NCBI GenBank assembly: GCA_020438355.1
Contig: JAGQUT010000016.1
Coordinates: 1-43,653 of the forward strand
Direction of reading: 5' to 3'
Length of the DNA stretch: 43,653 nt
Origin: Solirubrobacterales bacterium
GTDB taxonomy: Bacteria; Actinomycetota; Thermoleophilia; Solirubrobacterales; 70-9
The position numbers and the translations under genes were made by a program. The notes under the pieces were generated by a model. The model ran no database searches. It was not told where the DNA came from and saw nothing but the letters and a program-made list of their open reading frames with translations. Positions 1-8,226 of this stretch are shown here, piece by piece. The number at the start of each line of letters is the position of its first letter. Positions within the stretch are counted from its first letter, which is position 1.

Positions 1-84
1 GTAGTCGAACTCGGCTGCCTGTCCGATCACGACCGGGCCGGAGCCGATGACCATGATCCGCTTGATGTCGTCGCGGCGCGGCAT
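1..84 (-). CDS. carB: Carbamoyl-phosphate synthase large subunit, N-terminal fragment
   Basis: Only the first 28 codons are inside the window; the gene continues beyond base 1. The visible protein, starting [20 protein letters not shown], matches the start of the CarB ATP-grasp/pre-ATP-grasp domain (the [19 protein letters not shown] signature). CarB makes carbamoyl phosphate from bicarbonate, ATP and the ammonia delivered by CarA. Its ATG is separated by one base from the carA stop, so it is the last visible gene of the pyrR-pyrB-pyrC-carA-carB operon and is likely translationally coupled to carA. Confidence 0.95.
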   Translation of the reverse strand, partial: MPRRDDIKRIMVIGSGPVVIGQAAEFDY

Positions 85-85
85 G

Positions 86-1213
86 TCAGCCTTCCTTTGC
101 CAGGTCGAGGAAACGGTCGAAGAGGTGGCGGGCATCCCTCGGGCCGGGGCCCGCTTCGGGATGGTGCTGGACGGTCATTGCCTTTGCGTCCGGCAGTCTT
201 AATCCCTCGACCGTGCGGTCGTAGAGATTGATGTGGGACAGAACCGCCTGTCCGTGATCGGTCTCCCAGCGGACCGGCTCGTCACTCTCGATGGTGCCGC
301 TTCCGTCCGGGCCGACGACGGCGAAGCCGTGGTTCTGGGAGGTGATCTCGATGACCCCGGTTTCAAGGTCCTTGACGGGGTGGTTTGAACCCCGATGACC
401 GAACGGGAGCTTGAACGTTTCCAGTCCGACCGCCCTGCTCAGGAGCTGGTGGCCGAGGCAGATGCCGACCATCGGCTCGCTCCCGATCAGCTCTCGCACG
501 GTGTCGGTTACGGCCGAGACCGCGGCCGGATCGCCCGGACCGTTGGCGAGGAAGAGCAGGTCGGGCTCACGGGCCATCACTTCTTCGGCCGGGGTGAGGC
601 AGGGCAGGAGCGTGACACGGCAGTCCCTCTCGAGGAACTGGTTGACGATTGAGCTCTTGATGCCTGTGTCGAGCGCAACCACATGCGGTCCCTGACCGTC
701 ATGTTCGATCGGTTCGTCGGGGGTCACTATGGAGGCGAAGTCGGAGCCCGCCATTGACGGCTCTTCCCCGATTCGCCCCTGAGCCTCTTCGGGGTTGACT
801 GATCCGGGGAAAATCCCGCCCTTCATCGCGCCGCGGTCCCTGATGTGTCGGACCAGAGCCCTGGTGTTGACGCCCGTCAGCGCCCAGACGCCGTTTGCCT
901 CAAGCCAGTCGAGCCATCCGCCTTCGGCAGTCGCGGCATCGTCGTTGTTTCTCGCGTCGCGCATGATCACCCCTCGGGCGTGCGCACGGCCAGACTCCAT
1001 CGCCTGCGGGCTGACTCCGTAGTTGCCGATCATCGGGTAGGTGAAAGTGATGATCTGGCCGGCGTACGAAGGGTCAGTGACCGCCTCCTGATAGCCGGTC
1101 ATTGCTGTGTTGAAGACGACCTCGCCGACGCCACCTTCGGCGGCACCACAGAGAAAACCGTCAAAACGGCTGCCGTCTTCGAGGAGGACGTATCCGGGTT
1201 CAGGATGGCTCAT
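86..1213 (-). CDS. carA: Carbamoyl-phosphate synthase small (glutaminase) subunit
   Basis: 375 residues, the usual CarA length. The N-terminal CPSase small domain ([33 protein letters not shown]) is followed by a class I glutamine amidotransferase domain with the nucleophile motif GICLGHQ, the GHRGSNHPV segment and the HHPEAGPGP end motif that carries the catalytic His/Glu. It hydrolyses glutamine and channels ammonia to CarB. The frame is open further upstream to 1306, but I start at the ATG at 1213 because it overlaps the pyrC stop as ATGA and begins exactly at the conserved domain; the longer version would run deep into pyrC. Confidence 0.96.
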   Translation of the reverse strand: MSHPEPGYVLLEDGSRFDGFLCGAAEGGVGEVVFNTAMTGYQEAVTDPSYAGQIITFTYPMIGNYGVSPQAMESGRAHARGVIMRDARNNDDAATAEGGWLDWLEANGVWALTGVNTRALVRHIRDRGAMKGGIFPGSVNPEEAQGRIGEEPSMAGSDFASIVTPDEPIEHDGQGPHVVALDTGIKSSIVNQFLERDCRVTLLPCLTPAEEVMAREPDLLFLANGPGDPAAVSAVTDTVRELIGSEPMVGICLGHQLLSRAVGLETFKLPFGHRGSNHPVKDLETGVIEITSQNHGFAVVGPDGSGTIESDEPVRWETDHGQAVLSHINLYDRTVEGLRLPDAKAMTVQHHPEAGPGPRDARHLFDRFLDLAKEG

Positions 1214-2604
1214 GCGACTCCCAGGCTGAAGGAACGAAGGCGATATGCGACCTGGCCGTCGGCCAGCGTGACCATTACCCGGCTGCGAAGGCTCTCTCCA
1301 GCACACCAGGAGTTCTGCGAACGGCTTTCATAGCCGTCTTCTCCGACCACCCACTCGGCTTCGAGGTCGACCAGGCAGAGATTCGCCCGGCTTCCTTCGG
1401 CCAGTGAGAAAGGCTCGATCCCGAATGGACCGCCGCCGCAGCCGAGCTTCTCGACCAGGAGATCAAGCTCGATCCGGCCCGGCAGTACGAGGTTCGTGTA
1501 GATCGAGGAGAAGGCAGTCTCGAGGCCGGTCACGCCCATGTTGGCCGCCTCGTAGGGAACCTCTTTCTCGTGGACCGCATGCGGGGCATGATCGGTCGCG
1601 ATGCAGTCGATGGTTCCGTCGATCAGGGCGTCGATGAGGGCCTGGCGGTCGGCCTCTGTCCGCAGTGGCGGGTTCATCTTGTAGCGAGACGCATCCAGAG
1701 TTCGGACTGCCTCGTCGGTCAGGCAGAGGTGATGCGGACTGACTTCGCAGGTGATGTCGATCCCTTCGGCTTTGGCCAGCCGGATCTGCTGGATGGATTC
1801 CCTGGCCGAGAGATGCTGGATCTGGATCTTTCCGCCTTCATACCCGGCGATCGCCGCGTCGCGCGCGATCATCACTGACTCGGAAATCGAGGGCACGCCC
1901 CGGAGGCCCAGTTCAGCCGAGACCGCACCCTCATGCATGACCCCGGCGCCCGAGAGTTCGACGTCCTCCTGATGGAGAGCGATCCGGCCGCCGACCATCC
2001 GCTGGTACTGCAGCGCCCGCCGCAGAATCCTCGGGCTCTCGATCGGAACTCCGTCGTCGGTGAAGCCGACCGCACCGGCCTGCCGGAGTTCGGCCATGTC
2101 GGTCAGCTCCTCCCCCTTCATGCCGTGGGTCACGGTGGCCAGAAAGCCGACCGGCACAGAGGCGACCTTCGACGCTCGATCCCGGAGCGACTCGATCTGC
2201 TCGGGAGTCGAAACCGTCGGGGAAGTGTTGGCCATTGCGAGCACCCCCGCGTAACCACCTGCGGCTGCCGAGCGGGTACCTGTCTCCAGGTCTTCCTTGT
2301 ACTCCTGGCCCGGGGTCCGGAAGTGAACATGCGGGTCGAAGAAAGCCGGGAACACGTGGAGCCCTCCGGCTTCGATCACTTCCGTGCCTTCCCCGGGCTC
2401 GAGCGAGCCGGGCTCCCCCAGCCTGGAGATAGTGCCGTCCTCGACCAACAGGTCATGAAGGCCGTCAACCCCGGAGGCCGGGTCAAGGAGTGTCGCGCCC
2501 CGGATCAGCAGGGTCGCCGCGGGTCCTTCACGCTGAATCATCGGTTCGGGCAGGGGGCCTACCCGGCTGTCGTACTCGGGCAGCTCGTCGATCACTTCGT
2601 TCAT
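1210..2604 (-). CDS. pyrC: Dihydroorotase (class I type)
   Basis: 464 residues. Cyclises N-carbamoyl-aspartate to dihydroorotate, step 3 of UMP synthesis. The amidohydrolase metal motif is DPHVHFRTPGQEYKED; further signatures are CEVSPHHLCLTDE and IDCIATDHAPHAVHEK, all typical of the longer class I enzymes that pair with PyrB. The ATG at 2604 overlaps the pyrB stop by 4 nt (ATGA), which decides the start. An internal ATG about 22 codons later (MIQREGPAATLLIRG) would also fit the family's N-terminus but lacks that coupling. Confidence 0.96.
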   Translation of the reverse strand: MNEVIDELPEYDSRVGPLPEPMIQREGPAATLLIRGATLLDPASGVDGLHDLLVEDGTISRLGEPGSLEPGEGTEVIEAGGLHVFPAFFDPHVHFRTPGQEYKEDLETGTRSAAAGGYAGVLAMANTSPTVSTPEQIESLRDRASKVASVPVGFLATVTHGMKGEELTDMAELRQAGAVGFTDDGVPIESPRILRRALQYQRMVGGRIALHQEDVELSGAGVMHEGAVSAELGLRGVPSISESVMIARDAAIAGYEGGKIQIQHLSARESIQQIRLAKAEGIDITCEVSPHHLCLTDEAVRTLDASRYKMNPPLRTEADRQALIDALIDGTIDCIATDHAPHAVHEKEVPYEAANMGVTGLETAFSSIYTNLVLPGRIELDLLVEKLGCGGGPFGIEPFSLAEGSRANLCLVDLEAEWVVGEDGYESRSQNSWCAGESLRSRVMVTLADGQVAYRLRSFSLGVA

Positions 2605-3545
2605 GCGGGCTCTCCGATCGGCACCGGTGCCTCAGCGCTCTCGCGATGGTCGCCGTGGGCAAGCAGTTCGAACAGGATCGCCATTCGCATGGCCAGCCCC
2701 GATGCGACCTGATCGGCGATCAGGCAACGATCCGAGTCGATCACATCGCCGCCGATCTCGACCCCCCGGTTGACCGGACCGGGATGCATGACCAGCTGCC
2801 GCGGGGTGAGTCGCCGGCTGTTGATCTGGAACAGGCGCGCATATTCCCGAATCGACGGAACGAAGCTTTCCTTCATCCGTTCCCGCTGCATCCTCAGGGA
2901 GTAGACGACATCAGCTTCCTCGATCTCGTCCAGTGAGTAACGGACCTCGCAGCCCGATTCCTCTATCCGTCGAGGGATCAGGGTCGGCGGTCCGGCCACC
3001 GTGACCTCTGCCCCCATCTTCGAAAAAGCCTGGATGTTGGACCGGGCGACCCTGCTGTGGAGCACATCACCGACGATCCAGATCTTCCGTCCCTCGACCG
3101 AGCCGATCCGCTGCCTCAGGGCCAGCAGGTCAAGCAGGGCCTGGCTGGGATGCTGGCGCATGCCGTCCCCCGCGTTCACGACTGCGGCATCCACCCAGTT
3201 GGTGAGCATGTCCGCTGCGCCCGCCTGCGGGTGCCGGATCACGATCGCAGCCGGGTCGTAGGCCGAGAGAGTCTCGACCGTGTCCTTCAGGGACTCGCCC
3301 TTCTCGACAGAAGAGCCGGAGGACTTGACCGACACCACGTCCGCAGAAAGTCGTTTGGCGGCGAGTTCGAAAGATGACGAGGTCCGGGTGCTCGCCTCGT
3401 AAAAGAGAGTGACCACCGTGCGTCCCCGCAGGGCGGGAACCTTCTTGATGTCGCGCTTCGAGACCTCGGCGAAGCTTTCGGCCCGGTCGAGCAGGCCCTC
3501 GATCTCTTCCTGGTCGAGATCGTCAATGCTGATCAGGTGTTTCAT
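2601..3545 (-). CDS. pyrB: Aspartate carbamoyltransferase catalytic subunit
   Basis: 314 residues, normal for the catalytic chain. Transfers carbamoyl from carbamoyl phosphate to aspartate. The carbamoyl-phosphate loop reads [19 protein letters not shown] (the family's STRT motif), followed by the [14 protein letters not shown] signature and the aspartate-side loop MQRERM. No pyrI regulatory chain is seen; in PyrR-controlled Gram-positive operons PyrB is normally the unregulated trimer. The ATG overlaps the pyrR stop by 4 nt. Confidence 0.96.
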   Translation of the reverse strand: MKHLISIDDLDQEEIEGLLDRAESFAEVSKRDIKKVPALRGRTVVTLFYEASTRTSSSFELAAKRLSADVVSVKSSGSSVEKGESLKDTVETLSAYDPAAIVIRHPQAGAADMLTNWVDAAVVNAGDGMRQHPSQALLDLLALRQRIGSVEGRKIWIVGDVLHSRVARSNIQAFSKMGAEVTVAGPPTLIPRRIEESGCEVRYSLDEIEEADVVYSLRMQRERMKESFVPSIREYARLFQINSRRLTPRQLVMHPGPVNRGVEIGGDVIDSDRCLIADQVASGLAMRMAILFELLAHGDHRESAEAPVPIGEPA

Positions 3546-4096
3546 TCGACAACCTCCACGGGAGAGAGAATCGCGACGAGGTCCTCCCCGTCGGTTTCAC
3601 GCAGCCGGACCGAGACCTGTTCCGAGCGTGATGTGGGCAGGTTCTTCCCGACGTAGTCGGGACGGATCGGCAGTTCCCGGTGGCCCCGGTCGCAGAGCAC
3701 AGCAAGCTGGATGCGGGCCGGGCGGCCGTAGTCGAAGAGGGCCTCGATCGCTGCCCGGACTGTCCTTCCGGTGAACAGAACGTCGTCGACCAGCACAACC
3801 GTCAGGTCGGCCAGTGAAAAGTCAAGCCTGGTCGAATGGACCACAGGCTGGTAGTCGGGCCCGCGGATGCCGATGTCATCCCGGTAGAAGGAAATGTCGA
3901 TCTCACCGAGAGGCGGCTTCGAACCGGCGAGTTCGCCGATGATGGTCGTAAGCCGCTCGGCGAGGTGTACTCCGCCGGTATGGATGCCGACGATTGCGAG
4001 GTCTGAAACGTCGGGATTTTTCTCGACGATTTCGTGAGCTATGCGACGGAGCGTGCGCTCGACGTCGTTTGCTTCCAGCACTACCTTCTCGTTCAA
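3542..4096 (-). CDS. pyrR: PyrR: pyr mRNA-binding regulator / uracil phosphoribosyltransferase
   Basis: About 184 residues. Binds pyr mRNA when UMP is high and usually retains UPRTase activity. The PRPP-binding loop is [21 protein letters not shown]; the [20 protein letters not shown] and [10 protein letters not shown] segments are PyrR signatures. The open frame begins with a GTG at 4102, but that codon overlaps the only good Shine-Dalgarno (GGAAGG, 4107-4102). The in-frame TTG at 4096 lies 5 nt after it, so I use the TTG. Another GTG at 4081 is possible. It is first gene of the pyr operon and is preceded by its own RNA target. Confidence 0.93.
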   Translation of the reverse strand: MNEKVVLEANDVERTLRRIAHEIVEKNPDVSDLAIVGIHTGGVHLAERLTTIIGELAGSKPPLGEIDISFYRDDIGIRGPDYQPVVHSTRLDFSLADLTVVLVDDVLFTGRTVRAAIEALFDYGRPARIQLAVLCDRGHRELPIRPDYVGKNLPTSRSEQVSVRLRETDGEDLVAILSPVEVVE

Positions 4097-4101
4097 AGTC
4101 A

Positions 4102-4136
4102 CCTTCCCGGCCTCACAGGACCGCGGTTAAAGGAAC
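4102..4136 (-). promoter_or_regulatory. PyrR RNA-binding hairpin overlapping the pyrR ribosome-binding site
   Basis: In the mRNA sense this reads CCUUUAACCG, then CGGUC-CUGUGA-GGCCG, then GGAAGG. The upper stem is 5 pairs with one U-G, the loop is CUGUGA, and the lower stem pairs CCUU with AAGG across an internal loop. This has the same layout as the Bacillus PyrR-binding loop (stem CAGUC/GGCUG, loop CAGAGA) and the mycobacterial pyr leader. The 3' arm AAGG is the pyrR Shine-Dalgarno, and no U-tract terminator follows. Control is therefore probably translational: PyrR-UMP would stabilise the hairpin and hide the ribosome site. Confidence 0.85.
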
Positions 4137-4170
4137 GTGGCTGAAGATAGCAGCCCCCTCCGACGTTGAC

Positions 4171-5136
4171 CTACCCGGAAGTCTGCGGGGGGGCTTTCTT
4201 TGCTCCCTTGGGGATCAGGGTTGGCTCTCCCCTCTCTGGAAACGGGATCTCCACTACGTCGAAGTCACGGGGGGCGAAGGTCTCCGGGAACACCTCGCGG
4301 GCTTCCTCGAGGGCCTTGCCGACGTGGTATCGGGAGGAAATGTGAACCAGGGCGAGCATCTTCACGCCAGCTTCCGCTGCGACTTCGGCAGCCTCCACCC
4401 CGGTCGAATGTCCGGTCTCCCTCGCACGCTCCTGATCCTCGACCATGAAGCTAGCGTCGTGCACCAGAAGGTCGGCTTCCCTGGCTGCTTCTATCGTTGC
4501 CCGGCAAGGGCCCGTGTCACCGGTGATCGCGACCGCACGTCCCAGACGGTCCTCCCCCATCACCTGGTCAGGTCGGACCTTGCCGTCCGTTCCGTCGACG
4601 ATCTCGCCGTCCTGCAGCGCCTTGAATGACGGGCCTGGCGCCACGCCCAGCCGCTCGGCCTCTTCCGGATCGAACCGCCCGGGGCGATCGTCTTCCAGCA
4701 TCGCGTAACCGAGGGCCCTGGTCCGGTGTTCCACCGGGAAGGCCTCCATCTCGTAGTCGACGTGGGGAACCACATCTCCGGGTTCGAGTTCTTCAACTTC
4801 GAGATGGAAGCCGAGCCTGCCGATCAGGGGCTGTAGATCCTTCATGAGTTTGTGAAGACCTACCGGCCCGAACAGGAGTAGTGGTTCGTCCCGGTCGTTC
4901 AGGTCATAAGTCTTCAGGAGACCGGGCAGACCAAGACAGTGGTCAAGGTGAAAATGGGTGAGGTAGATCTCGTCAACCTGGACCAGGCCGAGGGAGCGCC
5001 GGAGCTGCCGCTGGGTACCTTCCCCGCAGTCGAACATCAGCTTTTCGCCACCCCGGGTGACCAGCACGCTGGCGGTGCCACGAAGCGCGGTCGGCACCGG
5101 TCCACCGGTTCCCAGGAAGGCTACGGAAAGGTCCAT
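4171..5136 (-). CDS. rnz: Ribonuclease Z (tRNA 3' endonuclease)
   Basis: 321 residues, metallo-beta-lactamase fold. Cuts the 3' trailer from tRNA precursors. The metal site H61-F-H63-L-D65-H66 sits in THFHLDHCLGLPGLL; further family marks are GTGGPVPTALRGTAS at the N-terminus, AITGDTGPC, and the C-terminal LVHISSRY. The frame is open further upstream, but the ATG at 5136 begins exactly at the family's start. A -10 box TAGGCT lies 7 nt before it (5144-5149), so the mRNA is probably leaderless. It is divergent from a tRNA gene without an encoded CCA, which suits an RNase Z substrate. Confidence 0.95.
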   Translation of the reverse strand: MDLSVAFLGTGGPVPTALRGTASVLVTRGGEKLMFDCGEGTQRQLRRSLGLVQVDEIYLTHFHLDHCLGLPGLLKTYDLNDRDEPLLLFGPVGLHKLMKDLQPLIGRLGFHLEVEELEPGDVVPHVDYEMEAFPVEHRTRALGYAMLEDDRPGRFDPEEAERLGVAPGPSFKALQDGEIVDGTDGKVRPDQVMGEDRLGRAVAITGDTGPCRATIEAAREADLLVHDASFMVEDQERARETGHSTGVEAAEVAAEAGVKMLALVHISSRYHVGKALEEAREVFPETFAPRDFDVVEIPFPERGEPTLIPKGAKKAPPQTSG

Positions 5137-5189
5137 GCGCGACAGCCTAGTCGGGTCCCGGGGCCTGACGTTGATCCAGTCCGGATCAC

Positions 5190-5195
5190 TAGACT
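5190..5195 (+). promoter_or_regulatory. Predicted -10 box of tRNA-Arg
   Basis: TAGACT ends 10 nt before the tRNA acceptor stem. A weak -35 (TGACGT-like) lies about 18 nt upstream. The other tRNA in the window has TAGTCT at exactly the same 10-nt distance, which supports both calls. Confidence 0.5.
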
Positions 5196-5205
5196 CACCG
5201 CGTCG

Positions 5206-5279
<74 letters not shown>

Positions 5280-5300
5280 TTCAGCCGATCGCTGTTAGGT

Positions 5301-5355
5301 GCGAAAGCCATTCGCGAAACGGCATGTGCCTGTCCGTTCCACGAATGGCCTTCGC
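5301..5355 (-). terminator. Long hairpin downstream of the small secreted-protein gene
   Basis: Inverted repeat with 22-nt arms (5301-5322 and 5334-5355) around an 11-nt loop; 19 of 22 positions pair as Watson-Crick. The three exceptions are A-C/C-A mismatches on the plus strand but G-U wobbles in minus-strand RNA. This says the folded molecule is the minus-strand transcript coming from the gene that ends at 5393. No U-tract follows, so it may be a U-less terminator or a 3' stabiliser. Confidence 0.6.
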
Positions 5356-5379
5356 TTGCGGGTGAAAGCAGGCCCGCAA
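5356..5379 (-). terminator. Second short hairpin adjoining the long one
   Basis: Perfect 7-bp arms TTGCGGG/CCCGCAA with a 10-nt loop, immediately next to the 22-bp hairpin and 13 nt after the stop of the small secreted-protein gene. The two hairpins together form a tandem 3' structure. Confidence 0.45.
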
Positions 5380-5392
5380 TTATGGGAGCAAA

Positions 5393-5764
5393 CTACGCCT
5401 GAGTGGTGTCTTCGTCCTTGCGCATCTGGGCGACACCGACGACGCAGCGGCTGAAGGGGGTCCCCTTCACGCCCTTGACGTGCTTCTTGCTCAGGGTCTT
5501 GCAGGCTTCGCGAGCGCTGAGCGAGTCGTTCCGGTCGGCGCGGGCCATAGCGGTCACGCAGCGGGAGAAAGCGGTGCCCTTTTCACCCTTCACGTGCTTC
5601 TTGCTCTGGCCCTGGCAGTACTTGCCGTAGGCCTTTGCCTTCGAGACCTTCTCGGCCTTCGGGCCCTTGGCCTGATCCGGATGATCGGCGTTGCCGGCGA
5701 CGGCGGGAGCTGCCGGGACGAGGAGTGCTGCGCTGGCGATTGCTGTCAATGCGAACTTCTTCAC
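5393..5764 (-). CDS. Small secreted protein with two Cys-x18-Cys repeats
   Basis: 123 residues. I do not recognise a named function. Residues 1-24 are a Sec signal peptide (MKKFALTAIASAALLVPAAP then AVAG). The mature part is lysine-rich and holds two near-identical units, about 49-76 and 87-114. Each is C-x3-4-SKKHVKGxKGTxFSRCV, with cysteine pairs C50/C69 and C88/C107 spaced identically, which suggests one disulfide per repeat. The start is a GTG with AAGGAG 7 nt upstream; longer upstream readings enter the sigma-factor gene. The divergence between repeats is low, so the duplication is recent or strongly constrained. Confidence 0.85.
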   Translation of the reverse strand: MKKFALTAIASAALLVPAAPAVAGNADHPDQAKGPKAEKVSKAKAYGKYCQGQSKKHVKGEKGTAFSRCVTAMARADRNDSLSAREACKTLSKKHVKGVKGTPFSRCVVGVAQMRKDEDTTQA

Positions 5765-5843
5765 TGTGGATCTCCTTTCATCAGACCGCGGTTTGCGGCC
5801 ACTTTCACAAGAGAAGACGACCGGGGCGACCAGAAGTAAGGAT

Positions 5844-7322
5844 CTATTTCTGCGATTTTCCCGGCGAATCCGGTTTCCCGACTGCGGGAGCCTCGGCTGA
5901 TTTCCCCGGCGCGGCGGCGCTTCCCCCGCTTGACCCATTGGAAGAGCCCCCCGAGGAGTTCCCTCCGGCCGATGACTGGCCGGGGGGCGATGCGGGCTTT
6001 TGCGATGGTGGCGCCTGCCCGGTCTGCCCGGGTTTGGCACTGGAAGCTTCGTCAGCCCGGGATTGTCCCTTGGAGGCCGCTTCGGGAAGGCTGGCAGGTC
6101 CCTGGCCCGACCCGGAACCTGGCGTGAGTGAATCGGCGGTCGATGTCGTGGCTCCCGGAGAAGAACCGTTGCCCGATGGCGCCTCAGACCCCGATTGCCC
6201 GGTGCGTGACCCCTTTGGCCCGTCACCGTCACTGTCCCGGCCACCTTCGACTCGGCGCGGATCAGAAGCGGAAATCACCGCGGGGGACCCGTCCGCTTTC
6301 GTAGCCGTCCCGAAACCGGACCGATCGGTTCGAGTGGCCTGGGCTTGCTGGCCGACGGAACCTGTTTCGCTTCGATTCTTCACTACCTCGGCGGTCCCGA
6401 CTCCGATACCTCCGGCCACCACCAGTACCGCGGCACCCTTCGCTATGACGCCAGTTGCTACGCCACCGGAAAGGACGCCACCGGTGGTTGCGGCAGCGGC
6501 CCCACCCGCTCCGGCGCCCGCGACCGATCCGCCACTGTGGATCGCCTCGAGGATTCCAAGCGATGCACCGAGAGGCAGGACGGGAAACAGGGACTGGTAA
6601 CCAGCCTGACGGCTGGAGATCGAGCTTTCAAAATCCGAACATTCCCGGCAGGCCCGAAGGTGAGCCCGGACCTTGCGTGCCCTCAGACGCCTTCGATCCT
6701 GGTCCGAGATCGATTCGCGCACCTCGGCGCAGTCAAGTTTGCGGCCCAGATCAGCCTGCTGGAGTGAAAGCCGTGCCTCGTACACGAGCTGTTTGGCCGC
6801 GGTTTCCGACGTGCCCGTCGACCCCGCGATTTCCGAGTACGAGAGACCCGAAAGCTCCCGCATGACCAGGCTGGCGCGTTGCTTCTCGGGTAGCTCATTC
6901 AGATCCTCGACCAGCTGGTCCAGCCGTTCGCGCTCTACTGCAGCCCGGTGCGGGTCCAGTGATCCAGAACTGTCCGGCTGGGCATCAGGATCAAGGCCCG
7001 GAGTGGTCCGTCTAGCCTTTCGCATCTGATCTACACATTCGTTTCTGGCGACTCTGTAAAGCCAGGGCTTCATCTGAATTTCCTCGTCCTGCGGCATTGA
7101 TGTCATTGCCTTCGTCATAACGATCTGCAGGACGTCCTTGGCTTCCTCGGGGCCGACCATCGCGGAACAGAACCGGTAGATCGACTGGTGGTATCTCCGG
7201 AAAAGCTCGTCACAGGCCGCGGGGTCTCCTCCGGCTATCCGGGATGCCAGCGCCCGGTCACTCAGTAAACGGCCGGGCAGCCCGACCCTGTCGGATCGGA
7301 CCCGTCGGGTTGATTCAGACAT
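5844..7322 (-). CDS. ECF sigma factor with fused zinc-finger, membrane and low-complexity domains
   Basis: 492 residues, over twice a normal ECF sigma. Residues about 22-95 are sigma region 2 (ELFRRYHQSIYRFCSAMVG, KPWLYRVARNECVDQMRKA) and about 140-195 are region 4 (LPEKQRASLVMRELSGLSYSEIA). Then comes an anti-sigma-like zinc finger, KVRAHLRACRECSDFE (H-x3-C-x2-C), a Gly/Ala hydrophobic stretch that can span the membrane (about 275-310), and a roughly 170-residue Ser/Gly/Pro/Ala tail. The tail would lie outside the cell if the segment is a real membrane span. This looks like a sigma factor tethered to its own regulator. No separate anti-sigma gene is adjacent. Confidence 0.9.
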   Translation of the reverse strand: MSESTRRVRSDRVGLPGRLLSDRALASRIAGGDPAACDELFRRYHQSIYRFCSAMVGPEEAKDVLQIVMTKAMTSMPQDEEIQMKPWLYRVARNECVDQMRKARRTTPGLDPDAQPDSSGSLDPHRAAVERERLDQLVEDLNELPEKQRASLVMRELSGLSYSEIAGSTGTSETAAKQLVYEARLSLQQADLGRKLDCAEVRESISDQDRRRLRARKVRAHLRACRECSDFESSISSRQAGYQSLFPVLPLGASLGILEAIHSGGSVAGAGAGGAAAATTGGVLSGGVATGVIAKGAAVLVVAGGIGVGTAEVVKNRSETGSVGQQAQATRTDRSGFGTATKADGSPAVISASDPRRVEGGRDSDGDGPKGSRTGQSGSEAPSGNGSSPGATTSTADSLTPGSGSGQGPASLPEAASKGQSRADEASSAKPGQTGQAPPSQKPASPPGQSSAGGNSSGGSSNGSSGGSAAAPGKSAEAPAVGKPDSPGKSQK

Positions 7323-7399
7323 CTCTTGCAGAACCCTTTCGCCATGAAAACGATCCGGTGAAGAGAAAGTAAGACCCTTTCGAATAATCTGCCACCCCT

Positions 7400-8197
7400 A
7401 TGTCCGAATCTCCCGACCAGGGCCAGACAGGCAGCGATGGCCGTATACCCCGTCTTGCGATCGGGGTGGTGATCGTCGGGGTCCTCGCTTCGCTCGCGAT
7501 CTACGGTCTTTCGCATGTTCCCGGCAGCGGCTCGGTCGAGATCGACTGGGACACGACCGAGGAGATCGCCGCTCCCCCCGCCACGGACGTGGGCACCGGA
7601 TCGTTTGGAGTCAGCCGGACTAGCCTCTCCGCCCTGGCACCAAACGAGGAAGGTGTGCTGCTCTACAGGGTCGCTGGCGTGGTCCGGGTTGCCTCTGGTG
7701 GCCGGCAGCCCACCAGGGTGCGTTGCGACGTTACTTCCAGGTCCGCCGGGGACACAAAGATGGCCCGGTCAACCAAGCTGCGGGCCGCGTGGCCGAAGCC
7801 CAGTGACGACCTCCAGCTTCAGGAAGTTCCCGAGACCAGCCTCGTCAAGTTCGACAACGGCGACAACAACAAGATCGACCTTCCGATTCGAGATGTCGCA
7901 AGACGATACGTCGACATCAGCGCTCCCGTAACCGTTGACTGGTTGAGCTATGTCGAGGACGACCAGTACTGGATCTGGCGGATGACAGAGGGCACTGGCG
8001 CCGGCACTGCCACCTTGCCCTGGCTCGTCATCTTCGAAGCGGAGAACCGACCCAAGGGCTTGATCGAATGTTCCGCCACGATCGGTGGTGAGCGGACCAA
8101 AGTCGAGATCCCCTTCCTCCAGGAAGAGTGGCCGATCGTTGACGATCAGCCCAATACCGGCGAGGCTGACACCGGCGACGTTTCCAACGTCGAATAG
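7400..8197 (+). CDS. Unknown membrane-anchored extracytoplasmic protein
   Basis: 265 residues, not recognised. A short cytoplasmic N-terminus is followed by one membrane segment (about 19-38, RLAIGVVIVGVLASLAIYGL). The remaining roughly 225 residues, outside, are rich in beta-forming and acidic residues and contain a few scattered cysteines (RVRCDVTSR, IECSATIGG). It is divergent from the membrane-anchored sigma factor (77 bp apart), so it could belong to that regulon; this is inference only. A TAATCT -10-like box lies 9 nt before the ATG. The C-terminus is acidic and probably disordered. Confidence 0.8.
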   Translation: MSESPDQGQTGSDGRIPRLAIGVVIVGVLASLAIYGLSHVPGSGSVEIDWDTTEEIAAPPATDVGTGSFGVSRTSLSALAPNEEGVLLYRVAGVVRVASGGRQPTRVRCDVTSRSAGDTKMARSTKLRAAWPKPSDDLQLQEVPETSLVKFDNGDNNKIDLPIRDVARRYVDISAPVTVDWLSYVEDDQYWIWRMTEGTGAGTATLPWLVIFEAENRPKGLIECSATIGGERTKVEIPFLQEEWPIVDDQPNTGEADTGDVSNVE

Positions 8198-8226
8198 CCG
8201 GCCGGCAGTCCTACAGCCAGGGCAAC

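Noticed and set aside
1214-1306. Longer N-terminus for carA
   Set aside because: The extra residues are the antisense-free tail of pyrC in another frame; ATGA coupling and family length favour 1213.
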